Below are positions 17,493 through 24,835 of a DNA stretch of 64,000 bases, in pieces. The notes under the pieces were generated by a model. The model had not been told where the DNA came from. It was given only the letters and a program-made list of their open reading frames with translations, and did no database searches. Numbering within the stretch: position 1 is the stretch's first letter; every line of letters begins with the position of its first letter. This DNA comes from Caulobacter flavus (GTDB taxonomy: Bacteria > Pseudomonadota > Alphaproteobacteria > Caulobacterales > Caulobacteraceae). The translations under genes and the position numbers were made by a program. The stretch is from positions 5,120,001 through 5,184,000 of the forward strand of contig NZ_CP026100.1 of the NCBI RefSeq assembly GCF_003722335.1, given 5' to 3'.

Positions 17493-17861
17493 GAATCGAA
17501 AGCCGCTGTCAATATGCTGTCCGCCCTCGGCCATGAGGGGCGTCTGGCCATCTTCCGCCTGCTGGTAAAGGCCGGTCCCGTAGGGATTGCGGCTGGCGAC
17601 ATCGCCCGGACGCTGAACGTCCTACCCAACAGCCTGTCGGCCAACCTCAACGTCCTCTCGCACGCCGACCTGATCACATCTCGCCGCGAAGGGCGGTCGA
17701 TCATCTACTCGGCGGACTACGGCGCGATGAGCGGCCTGCTGGGCTTCCTGATGGAGGACTGCTGCAACGGCTCGCCCCAGATATGCGCGCCGCTGAGCGC
17801 CATCGTCGCCAAGGCCGAGGCTTGCGACGGAACCTGCCTGACGGAAAAGGAGTCCGCATGA
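17490..17861 (+). CDS. arsR: ArsR arsenite-responsive repressor
   Basis: A 123-residue winged-helix repressor of the ArsR/SmtB family. Core: [18 protein letters not shown], the recognition region [25 protein letters not shown], and the wing [14 protein letters not shown]. Several cysteines lie at the C-terminus ([10 protein letters not shown], then C and DGTC), the likely As(III) site of one ArsR subclass rather than the helix-3 CVCDLC type. It leads the operon arsR-arsC-aqpS-arsC and overlaps the next gene as ATGA. Confidence 0.92.
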   Translation: MESKAAVNMLSALGHEGRLAIFRLLVKAGPVGIAAGDIARTLNVLPNSLSANLNVLSHADLITSRREGRSIIYSADYGAMSGLLGFLMEDCCNGSPQICAPLSAIVAKAEACDGTCLTEKESA

Positions 17862-18391
17862 GCGCCGACCATCCCCAAATGAACGTGCTGTTCCTCTGCA
17901 CCCACAACTCGGCTCGGTCGATCATGGCCGAGTGCATCATGAACCGGGTCGGCGGGGGCCGATTCAAGGCCTATTCGGCGGGCTCGATGGCGAGCGGCGA
18001 GGTCAACCCGCACGCCCTCAACCTGCTCAAGCACCTGAACTACAAGACCGACGATCTGCGCTCAAAGAACTGGGACGAGTTCGCCGCGCTGAACAATCCC
18101 GACGCCCCCGAACTCGATTTCGTGTTCACCGTCTGCGACCACGCCGCCGGCGAGGTCTGCCCGATCTGGCCGGGCCAGCCGATGAGCGCCCACTGGGGCA
18201 TTCCCAACCCTGGCGACGCGGAGGGCTCCGAGGCCGAGATCGCCCTAGCCTTCGCCGAGGCCTATCGCCAGCTGGATAGGCGCATCACCCTGTTCTGCGC
18301 CCTGCCGATGAAGTCCCTGGACCGTCTATCGCTGCAACGCCGTCTCGACGAGATCGGCCAGACCAAGACCTCGGACAACACGGCGGCCTGA
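17858..18391 (+). CDS. arsC: arsenate reductase, low-molecular-weight phosphatase (thioredoxin-linked) type
   Basis: A 177-residue reductase turning arsenate into arsenite. It belongs to the phosphotyrosine-phosphatase fold: the P-loop CTHNSARS lies at about residues 14-21 in VLFLCTHNSARSIMAE, and further cysteines occur in VFTVCDHAAGEVCPIWPG. It is translationally coupled to arsR. A second, unrelated reductase is encoded three genes on, which is unusual in so short an operon. Confidence 0.92.
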   Translation: MSADHPQMNVLFLCTHNSARSIMAECIMNRVGGGRFKAYSAGSMASGEVNPHALNLLKHLNYKTDDLRSKNWDEFAALNNPDAPELDFVFTVCDHAAGEVCPIWPGQPMSAHWGIPNPGDAEGSEAEIALAFAEAYRQLDRRITLFCALPMKSLDRLSLQRRLDEIGQTKTSDNTAA

Positions 18392-18395
18392 TCGG

Positions 18396-19070
18396 ATGGA
18401 GCGGTTCAGCGTCTCGCGCCGCCTTGTCGCGGAAGGCCTAGGCTCGACCCTGCTGCTGGCGGTGGTGATCGGCTCGGGGATCATGGGCGAGCGCCTGGCT
18501 GGCGGGAACGTCGCCATCGCCTTGCTCGGCAACACCCTGGCCACGGGCGCGGCCCTGGTGGTGCTGATCTGGGTCTTCGGGCCGATCTCCGGGGCGCATT
18601 TCAACCCAGCGGTGACCCTGGTGGCGGCCCTGCGGCGGGACCTGCCGTGGTCGCTGACGCCAGGCTACCTCCTGGCGCAGATCGGCGGGGCGATCCTGGG
18701 CGCGTGGTGCGCTCACGCGATGTTCGGCGAGGCGATCTTCCAGGTCTCGACCAAGCTGAGGGACGGCGGCGCGCAGGCCTTCTCCGAGGCCGTCGCCACC
18801 TTCGGCCTGCTGGCGACCATCCTGGGGACCTCGCGGTTCCGACCGGACAGCACGCCAATGGCGGTCGGCCTCTACATCACCGCCGCCTACTGGTTCACCG
18901 CCTCGACCTCGTTCGCGAACCCGGCGGTGACGGTGGCGCGGAGCCTGTCGGACACCTTCGCCGGGATCGCGCCCTCCAGCGCCCCGGCCTTCATCCTTGC
19001 CCAGCTGTTCGGCGCGCTCCTCGCGGCGGGCGTCTTCGGCTGGCTCCTCAAGACGGACACGACCCCATGA
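18396..19070 (+). CDS. aqpS: aquaglyceroporin, probable arsenite channel
   Basis: A 224-residue inner-membrane MIP-family channel with six membrane segments. The two pore motifs are FNPAVT (about residues 68-73) and FANPAVT (about 170-176). In Sinorhizobium meliloti the homologous aqpS sits in an ars operon and lets arsenite leave the cell down its gradient. The same role is likely here because no ArsB or Acr3 pump is encoded. The next gene starts with an ATGA overlap at its stop. Confidence 0.92.
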   Translation: MERFSVSRRLVAEGLGSTLLLAVVIGSGIMGERLAGGNVAIALLGNTLATGAALVVLIWVFGPISGAHFNPAVTLVAALRRDLPWSLTPGYLLAQIGGAILGAWCAHAMFGEAIFQVSTKLRDGGAQAFSEAVATFGLLATILGTSRFRPDSTPMAVGLYITAAYWFTASTSFANPAVTVARSLSDTFAGIAPSSAPAFILAQLFGALLAAGVFGWLLKTDTTP

Positions 19071-19480
19071 GCGACGCTGACTTTCCGATCGTCATCTTCC
19101 ACAACCCGGCCTGCGGCACGTCACGCAACACGGTCGCCATGGTTCAGGCCGCTGGCTACGCGCCCAAGGTGGTAGAGTATCTTCAAGCTGGCTGGACCCA
19201 TGACCAACTTCGAGAGTTGGCGGGTGAGGCTGGTCTCACATTCCGAGCCCTCATGCGCGAGAAGGGCACACCCGCCGAGGCGCTGGGGCTGCTGGCAGAC
19301 GGCGTGGACGAGGCGCGCATACTCGACGCCATGGTCGAGCACCCGATCCTCGTGAACCGCCCCCTCGTCGTGACGCCGAAGGGCGTGAAGCTCTGTCGCC
19401 CCTCCGAGGTGGTGCTCGACCTACTGGACCGGAAGCCGGAGAGCTTCACCAAGGAGGACGGCGAGGTGGTTAAGCTCTGA
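19067..19480 (+). CDS. arsC: arsenate reductase, glutaredoxin-linked ArsC type
   Basis: A 137-residue protein of the ArsC/Spx fold. The active site is in IVIFHNPACGTSRNT, with Cys followed three residues later by Arg; downstream are HPILVNRPLVVTPKGVKLCRP and the usual C-terminal helix. It reduces arsenate with glutathione/glutaredoxin, so the operon encodes two chemically different arsenate reductases. It is the last gene of the arsenic operon; 207 bp of unassigned sequence, with a GTGATCTTGGATCAC palindrome near 19601, separate it from the MazG-like gene. Confidence 0.93.
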   Translation: MSDADFPIVIFHNPACGTSRNTVAMVQAAGYAPKVVEYLQAGWTHDQLRELAGEAGLTFRALMREKGTPAEALGLLADGVDEARILDAMVEHPILVNRPLVVTPKGVKLCRPSEVVLDLLDRKPESFTKEDGEVVKL

Positions 19481-19687
19481 GCCTCAGTCGCGATGTTCGG
19501 TCTCCGCGTGCGGTACATGCGGGCTGGAATTCTGTGACGTTTCGCGCAACGTCCGTAGCGCCTAGTGCCAAGCGCTACCGGCGACCGGACGAGGCCACCC
19601 GCGTGATCTTGGATCACTGCTCAGCGAACATGGATATAGAGAAGGGAATCGGTCAGGCTTCCAACCCGGCGTTGAGGGGAAACGACC

Positions 19688-20863
19688 GTGGATGATCAAT
19701 ATGAGGCGTTGAGCCTATCCGCGTATGCAGCGGGTGCGGCTCGAACGGACCGAGGGGTGGACGGCCAGTCTCTGGCATTTCCGCTTCTGGGGCTGTTCGG
19801 TGAAACCGGCAGCCTCCTCAGCGAACTCAAGAAGAAGCAGCGCGATAAAGCCGCCTCGCGCGCCTACGCTGACGCTGTCGCCGATGAACTGGGGGACGTG
19901 CTCTGGTACTTGGCGTCAATCGCGAACCGAGGCGGAATCAGCTTGAATGCGGTTGCCGCTCATGTGGTGCGGAACGATGCTGAATGGGCTGGAGTCGAAA
20001 TCCCAGATCTCACCTTCGAGACCCTCCAGCCCCACAACATTCCCCGCACAGGTCAAGCTCAGCCAGATTTTGAGACAACTCTCCTGGCCCTCGCTGATGA
20101 AGTAGGCGGACTTGTACGGGCTCACCGTGAGGGCGAGATCCAGCACGGCGGGGCGACGCTCGCCCTGCCGTTGTCGAGGATTTTCAAGCTCCTGTTACGT
20201 GCCTCGCGCGAAGCGGGGATGACGCTGGAAAGTGCCGCGATCAAGAATCTATACAAGACCCAAGATCGCTGGCCGGATGAGCGTCGCTATCCTGCCGCCT
20301 TCGATGAAGGCTGCGACGAGGATGAGCAATTACCCAGGCAGATGACGATCGACATTTTTGAAAAGAAGGTTGGTGGATACCCTTTCGTCTTCCAGCGCTG
20401 CAACGAACTTTTCATCGGAGATCGTCTAACCGACAACTCACACGAACCGGATGATTATCGTTTTCATGACGTCTTCCATTTCGCATTTGTGGCGATACTC
20501 AGCTGGTCGCCGGTGATCCGGTCCCTACTGCGGCTCAAACGCAAAAGCTTGCCGAAGACGGACGAAACGGAAGATGGCGCACGCGCAATTCTCATCGAAG
20601 AGGGCATCTCGACCTGGGTCTTCGGCCAAGCCGCACCGCTGCAGCTCTTCGAGGGAATGAATCCCGGGCAAATGCCGATTGGTATCTTGAAGCAAGTTCG
20701 CCAGTTTGCGTCCGGCTACGAGCCACAGGTGTGCCCTCTGTGGCTGTGGGAGGAGGCGTTGCTCCAAGGTTATGCCGCCTTTCGTTTCCTCAAGACGCAC
20801 CGGCGGGGGCGAGTCATTGTGGATTTCAACAACCGGCAATTACGTATAGAGCCCCTGCCGTGA
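19688..20863 (+). CDS. double MazG-like nucleotide pyrophosphohydrolase with MazG C-terminal-type domain
   Basis: A 391-residue protein from a GTG start with GAGGGGAA upstream. Residues 25-85 carry a MazG domain with the metal-binding pattern GLFGETGSLLSELKKK (E39, E46) and DELGDVLWYL (E67, D70). Residues 128-200 look like a second, weaker MazG repeat (LADEVGGLVRAHREGE, NLYKTQDRWP). Residues 215-391 form a separate domain with DDYRFHDVFHFAFVAILSWSPV and IEEGISTWVFGQA, similar to C-terminal domains known from some MazG proteins. Predicted to hydrolyse NTPs or dNTPs to monophosphates. Its stop shares a base with the next ATG. Confidence 0.82.
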   Translation: MDDQYEALSLSAYAAGAARTDRGVDGQSLAFPLLGLFGETGSLLSELKKKQRDKAASRAYADAVADELGDVLWYLASIANRGGISLNAVAAHVVRNDAEWAGVEIPDLTFETLQPHNIPRTGQAQPDFETTLLALADEVGGLVRAHREGEIQHGGATLALPLSRIFKLLLRASREAGMTLESAAIKNLYKTQDRWPDERRYPAAFDEGCDEDEQLPRQMTIDIFEKKVGGYPFVFQRCNELFIGDRLTDNSHEPDDYRFHDVFHFAFVAILSWSPVIRSLLRLKRKSLPKTDETEDGARAILIEEGISTWVFGQAAPLQLFEGMNPGQMPIGILKQVRQFASGYEPQVCPLWLWEEALLQGYAAFRFLKTHRRGRVIVDFNNRQLRIEPLP

Positions 20864-21534
20864 TGACCCCGACCGACTTCGTCGCCGCGCTTGAGCGAGC
20901 AGCCCTCCCGGACGTTTTTAACCCTTGGCGAGACCATTGCGCCGTCCATGATCTGGACGACGCCGCCGAGCGTCGTCGCGAAAACCTCAGGCTGGTGCTC
21001 GAACAGGCGCTGGAGGGGGGCGTGACCACCATGTGGGTTGCCCGCGATCTTGGATATCGGGGCGGCCGACGCACCGGTGTCCCCCTAACGGACGAGGTAC
21101 ATCTGGCTTCCGCAGGGGCGTTGTTCCGCGATGTTGCCCTGACGCGCGCCACTCATGGGCCGGTTGTGGCCGAACGGACCGCTGCCGTGGTTTGGCGAGT
21201 ACTGGAACAGGTCCGTCAGCCCGTAGTGCTTTGGAATGTCTTTCCCTTCCATCCGCACGAGGCAGGCGATCCGATGTCGAACCGTTGCCATACGCGCGCC
21301 GAACGGGAGGCCACTTGGCCGCTTCTGGAGGCATTGATCGGAATGATCCGACCTGAACGGATTGTCGCCATTGGTCGCGACGCCAGCATGGCGTTGGCCG
21401 ATCTCGGGGTCACATCGTTCTCCGTGCGACATCCCAGCTACGGTGGACAGTCCGAGTTTATCGCTGGGATGCAGGATCTCTACGCCCTAACCGACGAGCC
21501 TCCGCTTTTCGCGGCATCGGCCGGAAGGGCCTAG
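20863..21534 (+). CDS. uracil-DNA-glycosylase-superfamily protein
   Basis: A 223-residue protein starting at the ATG in the TGATG overlap. UDG-fold motifs: VFNPWRD (residues 18-24), WVARDLGYRGGRRTG (58-72) as the first active-site loop, WNVFPFHP (124-131), IVAIGRDA, and the base-flipping-type HPSYGG (190-195). It does not match the classical Ung motif GQDPYH, so substrate range is open. It is coupled to the MazG-like gene, and its TAG stop overlaps the TAG of the convergent thymidylate-synthase-like gene in a single CTAG. Confidence 0.8.
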   Translation: MTPTDFVAALERAALPDVFNPWRDHCAVHDLDDAAERRRENLRLVLEQALEGGVTTMWVARDLGYRGGRRTGVPLTDEVHLASAGALFRDVALTRATHGPVVAERTAAVVWRVLEQVRQPVVLWNVFPFHPHEAGDPMSNRCHTRAEREATWPLLEALIGMIRPERIVAIGRDASMALADLGVTSFSVRHPSYGGQSEFIAGMQDLYALTDEPPLFAASAGRA

Positions 21535-22277
21535 GCGGCCTGATCACAGGCCGCCAGCAACTTCTGAACTTCGCCGCGCGGCTGATCGGCAACGGCGTGG
21601 GTCGAGACGATCGTCAGCGATCCAACCTGCAGGCCAGCTTCTTCAGCCACGAAGGCCATCAGACGACCTAAGCCGATGAAATTGCCCAGCAGCTTCTCCA
21701 CATAGTAGTGGTTGCGGTACATCACAGTCAGGTCCAGCCGCTCGCCGTTGGGTGTCTTGCGGGGTTTGAAACTGCCGTGACTCAGGCATTGCCCACCGTA
21801 GGAAACGCGCGTCGCATCCCGGTTCGGGTCGAAGATCGTGAACTCGTACTTATTCCGAGCAGTTACCGCCGGGTCAGACAGCCGATCAATGATGTCGGCC
21901 AGTTGGTTGACCGTTTCGCCGGTTGCTGTCCCCACGTTGATCATGCGTTCAAAGTAGTAACCCGACCATCGCTCGTTTTTGCCGGCTGCGGGTAAGACGC
22001 GGGTCATGAAGCGATCATAAAAGGCTGGCGCACCGTGCCGGCGATAGAGCGCGTTCGGAAAGATCGTGTTCGCCACCGTTTCGATGGGCTTCTTGTCCTT
22101 CTCCCGTAGGAATGTGTCCACGACTGAAACGACGGGATCAGCCAGCGTGGATTTCGCCAACGGATCAGCGATGTCCAAGATGACATTGTGCGCCTCACCG
22201 CCCTCCTTGAGGACGGCGCGCAGGCCTTCGCGCCAGGCTGTGGCGCAATCAGGCTGCGACGGGATCGCCAGATACAT
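21531..22277 (-). CDS. thymidylate-synthase-superfamily enzyme
   Basis: A 248-residue protein from the ATG at 22277 (AAGGAAAA upstream). Its C-terminal two thirds follow thymidylate synthase order: WSGYYFERMINVG, VNQLADIIDRL, RNKYEFTIFDPNRD, a candidate catalytic Cys164 in GGQCLSHGSF, then MYRNHYYVEKLLGNFIGLGRLMAF and LQVGSLTIVSTHA. Key ThyA features are changed: PCH becomes QCLSH and the QRS-D stretch becomes YRNHYY. A changed nucleotide substrate or C5 chemistry on pyrimidines is plausible. It is the last gene of the minus-strand operon and overlaps the peptidase gene by 29 bp. Confidence 0.78.
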   Translation of the reverse strand: MYLAIPSQPDCATAWREGLRAVLKEGGEAHNVILDIADPLAKSTLADPVVSVVDTFLREKDKKPIETVANTIFPNALYRRHGAPAFYDRFMTRVLPAAGKNERWSGYYFERMINVGTATGETVNQLADIIDRLSDPAVTARNKYEFTIFDPNRDATRVSYGGQCLSHGSFKPRKTPNGERLDLTVMYRNHYYVEKLLGNFIGLGRLMAFVAEEAGLQVGSLTIVSTHAVADQPRGEVQKLLAACDQAA

Positions 22278-22926
22278 CGGACTTTTCCTTGAATAGGGCG
22301 GTGCCAAACAAGCTCGCCGCCACGTAGGAACGGGGCAGCCAGGCGTGACCATCCACTCCCCAGCCGTTGCCCCAGCTATTACGCACCAGCACAGCGGGTT
22401 CTCCGCCAACTTCGCCATGTCCGACTGCCAGGACGGCGTGCCTGATCGCGGGGTCGGGTGGTCCACTGTGCAGCTGGACTACACCGAACGCATCTGGAGT
22501 GAAGAATCCCTGCGATAACATCATCAGCATCAGGACGAGGCGTCCGCTTTCAAGTGATGCGACGAGGTGGTCCCAGCTCGGCGCAGCGGGAGCTCCGATG
22601 CAGTGATAGACTGGGTCATTGAAATCCGGCGCGGCCCATGGTTCCGGCAAGGTTGCCAGGTACGGCCAGACGGTCTCCAGAGGTTGACCGTCTTCCGCCA
22701 ACGCCTCGATGATCGAAGGAAGGGTTGCCCCTACTTGAGATGGCCGTTTGGCCCGGCGCTGCGCATGGAAAAAAGCTGCTTCGCATGAAAGGGGCGGCCA
22801 AGGGGCGCGCAGCCCAGCGTGCGCATCGCTCGCAGCAAACGCCAAACAAGTAGGCCGGCGACCTTGGTCGCGTGCCGGCCCGAGCCGATTTCGCAGGTCA
22901 ATCTGGACCGAGATGCTTCCGGTCAT
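22249..22926 (-). CDS. papain-like (C1-type) cysteine peptidase
   Basis: A 225-residue protein with the complete papain signature: the oxyanion Gln21 and catalytic Cys27 in RDQGRRPTCLAFA, His163 in IRHAVLAVGHG, and Asn183 in VRNSWGNGWGVDGHAWLP. There is no signal peptide and no pro-region, so it should act in the cytoplasm, unlike secreted cathepsins. The gene just upstream, overlapping by 4 bp, encodes a chagasin-like domain; chagasins are inhibitors of exactly this peptidase family. Target proteins are unknown. Confidence 0.88.
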   Translation of the reverse strand: MTGSISVQIDLRNRLGPARDQGRRPTCLAFAASDAHAGLRAPWPPLSCEAAFFHAQRRAKRPSQVGATLPSIIEALAEDGQPLETVWPYLATLPEPWAAPDFNDPVYHCIGAPAAPSWDHLVASLESGRLVLMLMMLSQGFFTPDAFGVVQLHSGPPDPAIRHAVLAVGHGEVGGEPAVLVRNSWGNGWGVDGHAWLPRSYVAASLFGTALFKEKSDVSGDPVAA

Positions 22927-23951
22927 GCAGCGCCCAGCCGAAGCCGCCGCTCGGCCCGCGATAGTCCACCGGCTTCCGGGCCGCTGAAGTCCAGCCGAAC
23001 AGAAAATGCGTCGATTGCCGCCTCAGGTTGCCAAGGGCGAATTTGGCGCAAGGTGACGTTTTCAGTCGAGGTTTCGGTCGCGGCGATCAAAATTCGACGA
23101 AGGTAGGGGCCACCCACGGCGTCGCCTTCAACACCGCTCCTGATATCCGAAATGGCGGTGAAGCCTGCGTCGGACAGCGGCCGCACATCCCAGAGGAAGC
23201 CGGCTGAGCCCTTCTCCTGCAACTCCACAACAATATGGTCGTTGGATCCGCCATCCAGACGGCCGCCGTCGTCCCGTTCGGTCAAGACCCAAACATTGCC
23301 TTTGTAGGTTTCGGGCCTGAAGTCGCCGAGCAGCGTTACTTTAAGCTTCCTCCGCGGGACGGCGAGAAGGGCGATGCGGTTTGCCCCGGAGATCATGCCA
23401 TAGCGTTCTAGCGTGCGTACCGTAGCCTCGTAGCTCGCTCCGAGTCGCAATGAGAGCTGATAGACGATCTCAGGCCGAACGAGATCGTCGATACGCCACG
23501 CTTGCCGACCGCAGTGAAGTTGAATGAGCCACTTCGGCATCAGCATCGCCGAAGCGAAGGCGTCGGCTTCAGCTTCCTGATAGCCATCGCGCCGATCGCG
23601 AATCCGCAACTCTTCGAGGGAGCCACGCCGTAGGATTTGCTCTTCGTCATCGAGGCTCGGACGATGCCCCATCAGCCGATGCCCCAGTTCGTGGGCCGCC
23701 GTAAAGCGCTGGATGCTCAGAGGACGTTCGGTCGTAACCAAAATTCCCGGGGACGGCACATCAACATAGGCACCCAGTAGGCCTTTGAGCGGCCGCACAA
23801 GCAGCGGAAGGTCAAGTTGAGCGATGATGGCAAAGATATCGACCGCGCTGGGCTCGGCCTGTATCTGGTCTCGCAGCTTGAGGTCGCGCTGAAGTCGCCC
23901 GGCAGCCTGCACGCCGTTGCGCACCGCGTCGCTATAGTTTGTGGCAGCCAC
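22923..23951 (-). CDS. ImmA/IrrE metallopeptidase fused to a chagasin-like inhibitor domain
   Basis: A 342-residue protein read from a GTG at 23951. Residues 40-140 form an ImmA/IrrE zinc peptidase: AAHELGHRLMGH (H87, E88, H91) and a third-ligand helix EAEADAFASAMLMP. Residues 235-322 resemble the inhibitor I42 (chagasin) fold with its three binding loops: KGSAGFLW (247-254, like NPTTGYxW), VGGPY (279-283, like GxGG) and RPWQ (305-308). ImmA-type enzymes usually cleave a partner XRE repressor, and one is encoded just upstream. The fusion suggests a sensor that holds the next gene's papain-like peptidase in check. Confidence 0.85.
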   Translation of the reverse strand: MAATNYSDAVRNGVQAAGRLQRDLKLRDQIQAEPSAVDIFAIIAQLDLPLLVRPLKGLLGAYVDVPSPGILVTTERPLSIQRFTAAHELGHRLMGHRPSLDDEEQILRRGSLEELRIRDRRDGYQEAEADAFASAMLMPKWLIQLHCGRQAWRIDDLVRPEIVYQLSLRLGASYEATVRTLERYGMISGANRIALLAVPRRKLKVTLLGDFRPETYKGNVWVLTERDDGGRLDGGSNDHIVVELQEKGSAGFLWDVRPLSDAGFTAISDIRSGVEGDAVGGPYLRRILIAATETSTENVTLRQIRPWQPEAAIDAFSVRLDFSGPEAGGLSRAERRLRLGAA

Positions 23952-24301
23952 TACGCCCCCGATGCCGATTTTGATCGAAGGTACTGAGCGAAGCGCGTCA
24001 GTTCTGTCCGATCGTCTTCAGACATGTCGGCAGCCAAGCGCGCCAGATGAACGACATCCGGCGGCAGTTCGCTTGCCTGCTCTTCTCCGGTGAGATAGCC
24101 GACGGTTTGGCGATACAAGCGGGCCAACCGAACAAGCTCGGTCGCTTCGACGCGTCGTTGGCCGCTTTCGATCCCGGTCAACGCTGTACGCGTCAATCGC
24201 AAATGTGCAGCAACTTCATCCTGCTTGAGGCCCAGATATTCGCGCGCCTCCTTTAGTCGCTCGCCTAGACGCTTGCGGTCGCCCTCTTCATCACCGGGCA
24301 T
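23951..24301 (-). CDS. XRE-family repressor of the peptidase operon
   Basis: A 116-residue DNA-binding protein. The helix-turn-helix is at residues 8-65: RLGERLKEAREYLGLKQDEVAAHLRLTRTALTGIESGQRRVEATELVRLARLY (in pieces GLKQDEVAAHL and RLTRTALTGIESGQRR). The ATG at 24301 shares a base with the ACP-like stop; a TTG one codon earlier is possible. Its stop TAG overlaps the next GTG. XRE-ImmA pairs are typical of phage-like or stress switches where the peptidase inactivates the repressor. Confidence 0.87.
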   Translation of the reverse strand: MPGDEEGDRKRLGERLKEAREYLGLKQDEVAAHLRLTRTALTGIESGQRRVEATELVRLARLYRQTVGYLTGEEQASELPPDVVHLARLAADMSEDDRTELTRFAQYLRSKSASGA

Positions 24302-24648
24302 CAATGGCCTCCCGGATGCTTCTTGTGCCAGGCCGTCTCGATCCGGGGCACCATGTGGGCCAGAGCCTCGTCGATCGAGTCATAACCGCCGGTGCGAACG
24401 ATGTTCTTAGGTTCGAAGCCCAAGATCGGTTCGAGCGCGCAGGTAATCTCCACCACAGTCAACGAGTCCAAGCGCATTTTGACTGCTCGAAGGGCAGTTG
24501 GCTCGGAAGGAAGGGTTATGCCCTGCATCCCGGCCTCGTCTTGAGCAAGCTGGGTCAGCTCGTTCAGCAAGCAGCTAACGATCTCTTGCATGGGGAAAGC
24601 CTTCAGATCAGGCTTTTCCATAGTGGGGGCGGGCGCGTCATCGGACAT
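24301..24648 (-). CDS. acyl-carrier-protein-like phosphopantetheine acceptor
   Basis: A 115-residue protein whose C-terminal half resembles carrier proteins: MRLDSLTVVEITCALEPILGF places a candidate phosphopantetheine Ser62 in a DSL motif at the start of helix II, followed by YDSIDEALAHMVPRIE as helices III and IV. The N-terminal 20 residues are an extra extension. No fatty-acid, polyketide or peptide synthase gene is near, so it may be a diverged carrier or a structural adaptor. It is the first gene of a five-gene overlapping operon. The spacing before 24836 holds a likely operator. Confidence 0.7.
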   Translation of the reverse strand: MSDDAPAPTMEKPDLKAFPMQEIVSCLLNELTQLAQDEAGMQGITLPSEPTALRAVKMRLDSLTVVEITCALEPILGFEPKNIVRTGGYDSIDEALAHMVPRIETAWHKKHPGGH

Positions 24649-24680
24649 AATAACAATGTAATGTCGGATTTCCGGACATT
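24642..24680. promoter_or_regulatory. three-half-site operator for the XRE regulator
   Basis: AATGTC...GACATT forms an imperfect 21-bp palindrome at 24660-24680 around CGG/CCG arms, and a third half-site CGGACAT overlaps the ACP-like start codon (24642-24648). The half-site is approximately ATGTC(C/G)G. Position at the head of the operon suits autorepression by the encoded XRE protein. Confidence 0.55.
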
Positions 24681-24835
24681 CAAGGCAAAGGTTAGTACGA
24701 GGCTGAAATCAACGTCCGCGCGGGTGGAAGGCAATCACAGCCCCCTTCTAGCTACCCATTTTGCCTTCGCGCACACCCTTGGCCCCGAGAATCCCGCCCA
24801 GTAGATGGTGATGCTCCATCGTCCAGGAGCATCAG

